DNA of 20,892 bases. Origin: an uncultured Holdemanella sp. GTDB taxonomy: Bacteria > Bacillota_I > Bacilli_A > Erysipelotrichales > Erysipelotrichaceae. The notes under the pieces are model-generated. The model did not search any database and had not been told where the DNA came from. It saw only the letters and a list, made by a program, of their open reading frames with translations. This document shows, in pieces, positions 20,796 through 20,892 of the stretch. The translations under genes were made by a program, and so were the position numbers. The DNA is taken from NCBI RefSeq assembly GCF_934754935.1, contig NZ_CAKVJB010000040.1, forward strand, positions 1 to 20,892, in the 5' to 3' direction. The stretch's first letter is position 1; every line of letters begins with the position of its first letter.

Positions 20796-20855
20796 TAAAA
20801 AATATGAAAAAAAATTAAAAAAACATTTGACGAAGTAAGAAGTATTTGGTAATAT
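20796..20855 (+). promoter_or_regulatory. Strong promoter with A-tract UP element, probably rRNA operon
   Basis: TTGACG (20827-20832) and TAATAT (20850-20855) have a 17-bp spacer and are preceded by phased A-tracts (20797-20826) like the UP elements of rRNA promoters. The context downstream supports an rRNA operon. Confidence 0.72.
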
Positions 20856-20861
20856 AGATGA

Positions 20862-20892
20862 GCACTGCTGAGGTGCACATGATCTTTGAAAA
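20862..20892 (+). other. Start of a probable 16S rRNA leader, cut by the window end
   Basis: The transcribed leader ends with TGATCTTTGAAAA (20880-20892), the motif often found upstream of 16S rRNA in Bacillota, where it takes part in the leader processing and folding region. The short GCAC/GTGC pairing (20862-20878) lies just after the predicted start. No part of mature 16S is inside the window, so this rests on the leader motif and the promoter. Confidence 0.6.

Noticed and set aside
1..20892. CRISPR arrays, insertion sequences, tRNA genes and phage genes
   Set aside because: I saw no regularly spaced direct repeats, no transposase or integrase frame, no terminal inverted repeats with target duplications, and no tRNA-like cloverleaf.

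Overview
The window is AT-rich, densely coded bacterial chromosome. SD sequences, TTGACA/TATAAT promoters, short terminators, a guanine-class riboswitch, an L10 leader and 137-aa S12 and 394-aa EF-Tu proteins point to a Bacillota (Firmicutes) genome. The sequence feel suggests an anaerobic gut lineage such as Erysipelotrichaceae; that placement is an impression, not a computed result.

Layout. (1) 1-2015: a DegV-family lipid-binding protein and an NDP-sugar-pyrophosphorylase-like nucleotidyltransferase, each with its own promoter. (2) 2026-7570: a purine block. A guanine-class riboswitch with a terminator/antiterminator controls an NCS2 xanthine/guanine permease. Behind a terminator lies a tightly overlapping operon for a three-subunit molybdenum hydroxylase (FAD, 2x[2Fe-2S] and molybdopterin subunits) plus a MocA-like cofactor nucleotidyltransferase. 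Together they look like purine uptake and xanthine-type hydroxylation. (3) 7567-8379, minus strand: a choline-kinase-like phosphotransferase converging on mocA through a shared hairpin that encodes both C-termini. (4) 8511-9966: a two-gene unit, a MerR-type regulator and a lipoprotein with an 11-residue repeat. This is the least explained part of the window. (5) 9976-12366: rplK-rplA and rplJ-rplL, each with its own promoter and autoregulatory leader. (6) 12367-13136: no intact known gene, only two small broken reading frames. (7) 13180-13983, minus strand: a Cof-type HAD phosphatase. (8) 14071-18537: the str operon rpsL-rpsG-fusA-tuf behind a structured leader. (9) 18563-19998: an O-acetylhomoserine sulfhydrylase-type gene with an inverted-repeat operator. 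(10) 20036-20770: a YczE/YitT-like membrane protein whose natural start appears to be cut by a TGA. (11) 20796-20892: a strong promoter and leader that look like the start of an rRNA operon.

The usual rpoB-rpoC pair between rplL and rpsL is absent, secE-nusG does not precede rplK, and the S10 operon does not follow tuf, so the conserved ribosomal/RNA-polymerase string is broken up here. The candidates for new biology are the MerR/hendecad-lipoprotein pair, the coupling of a guanine riboswitch to a purine-hydroxylase operon, and the rpsL leader.
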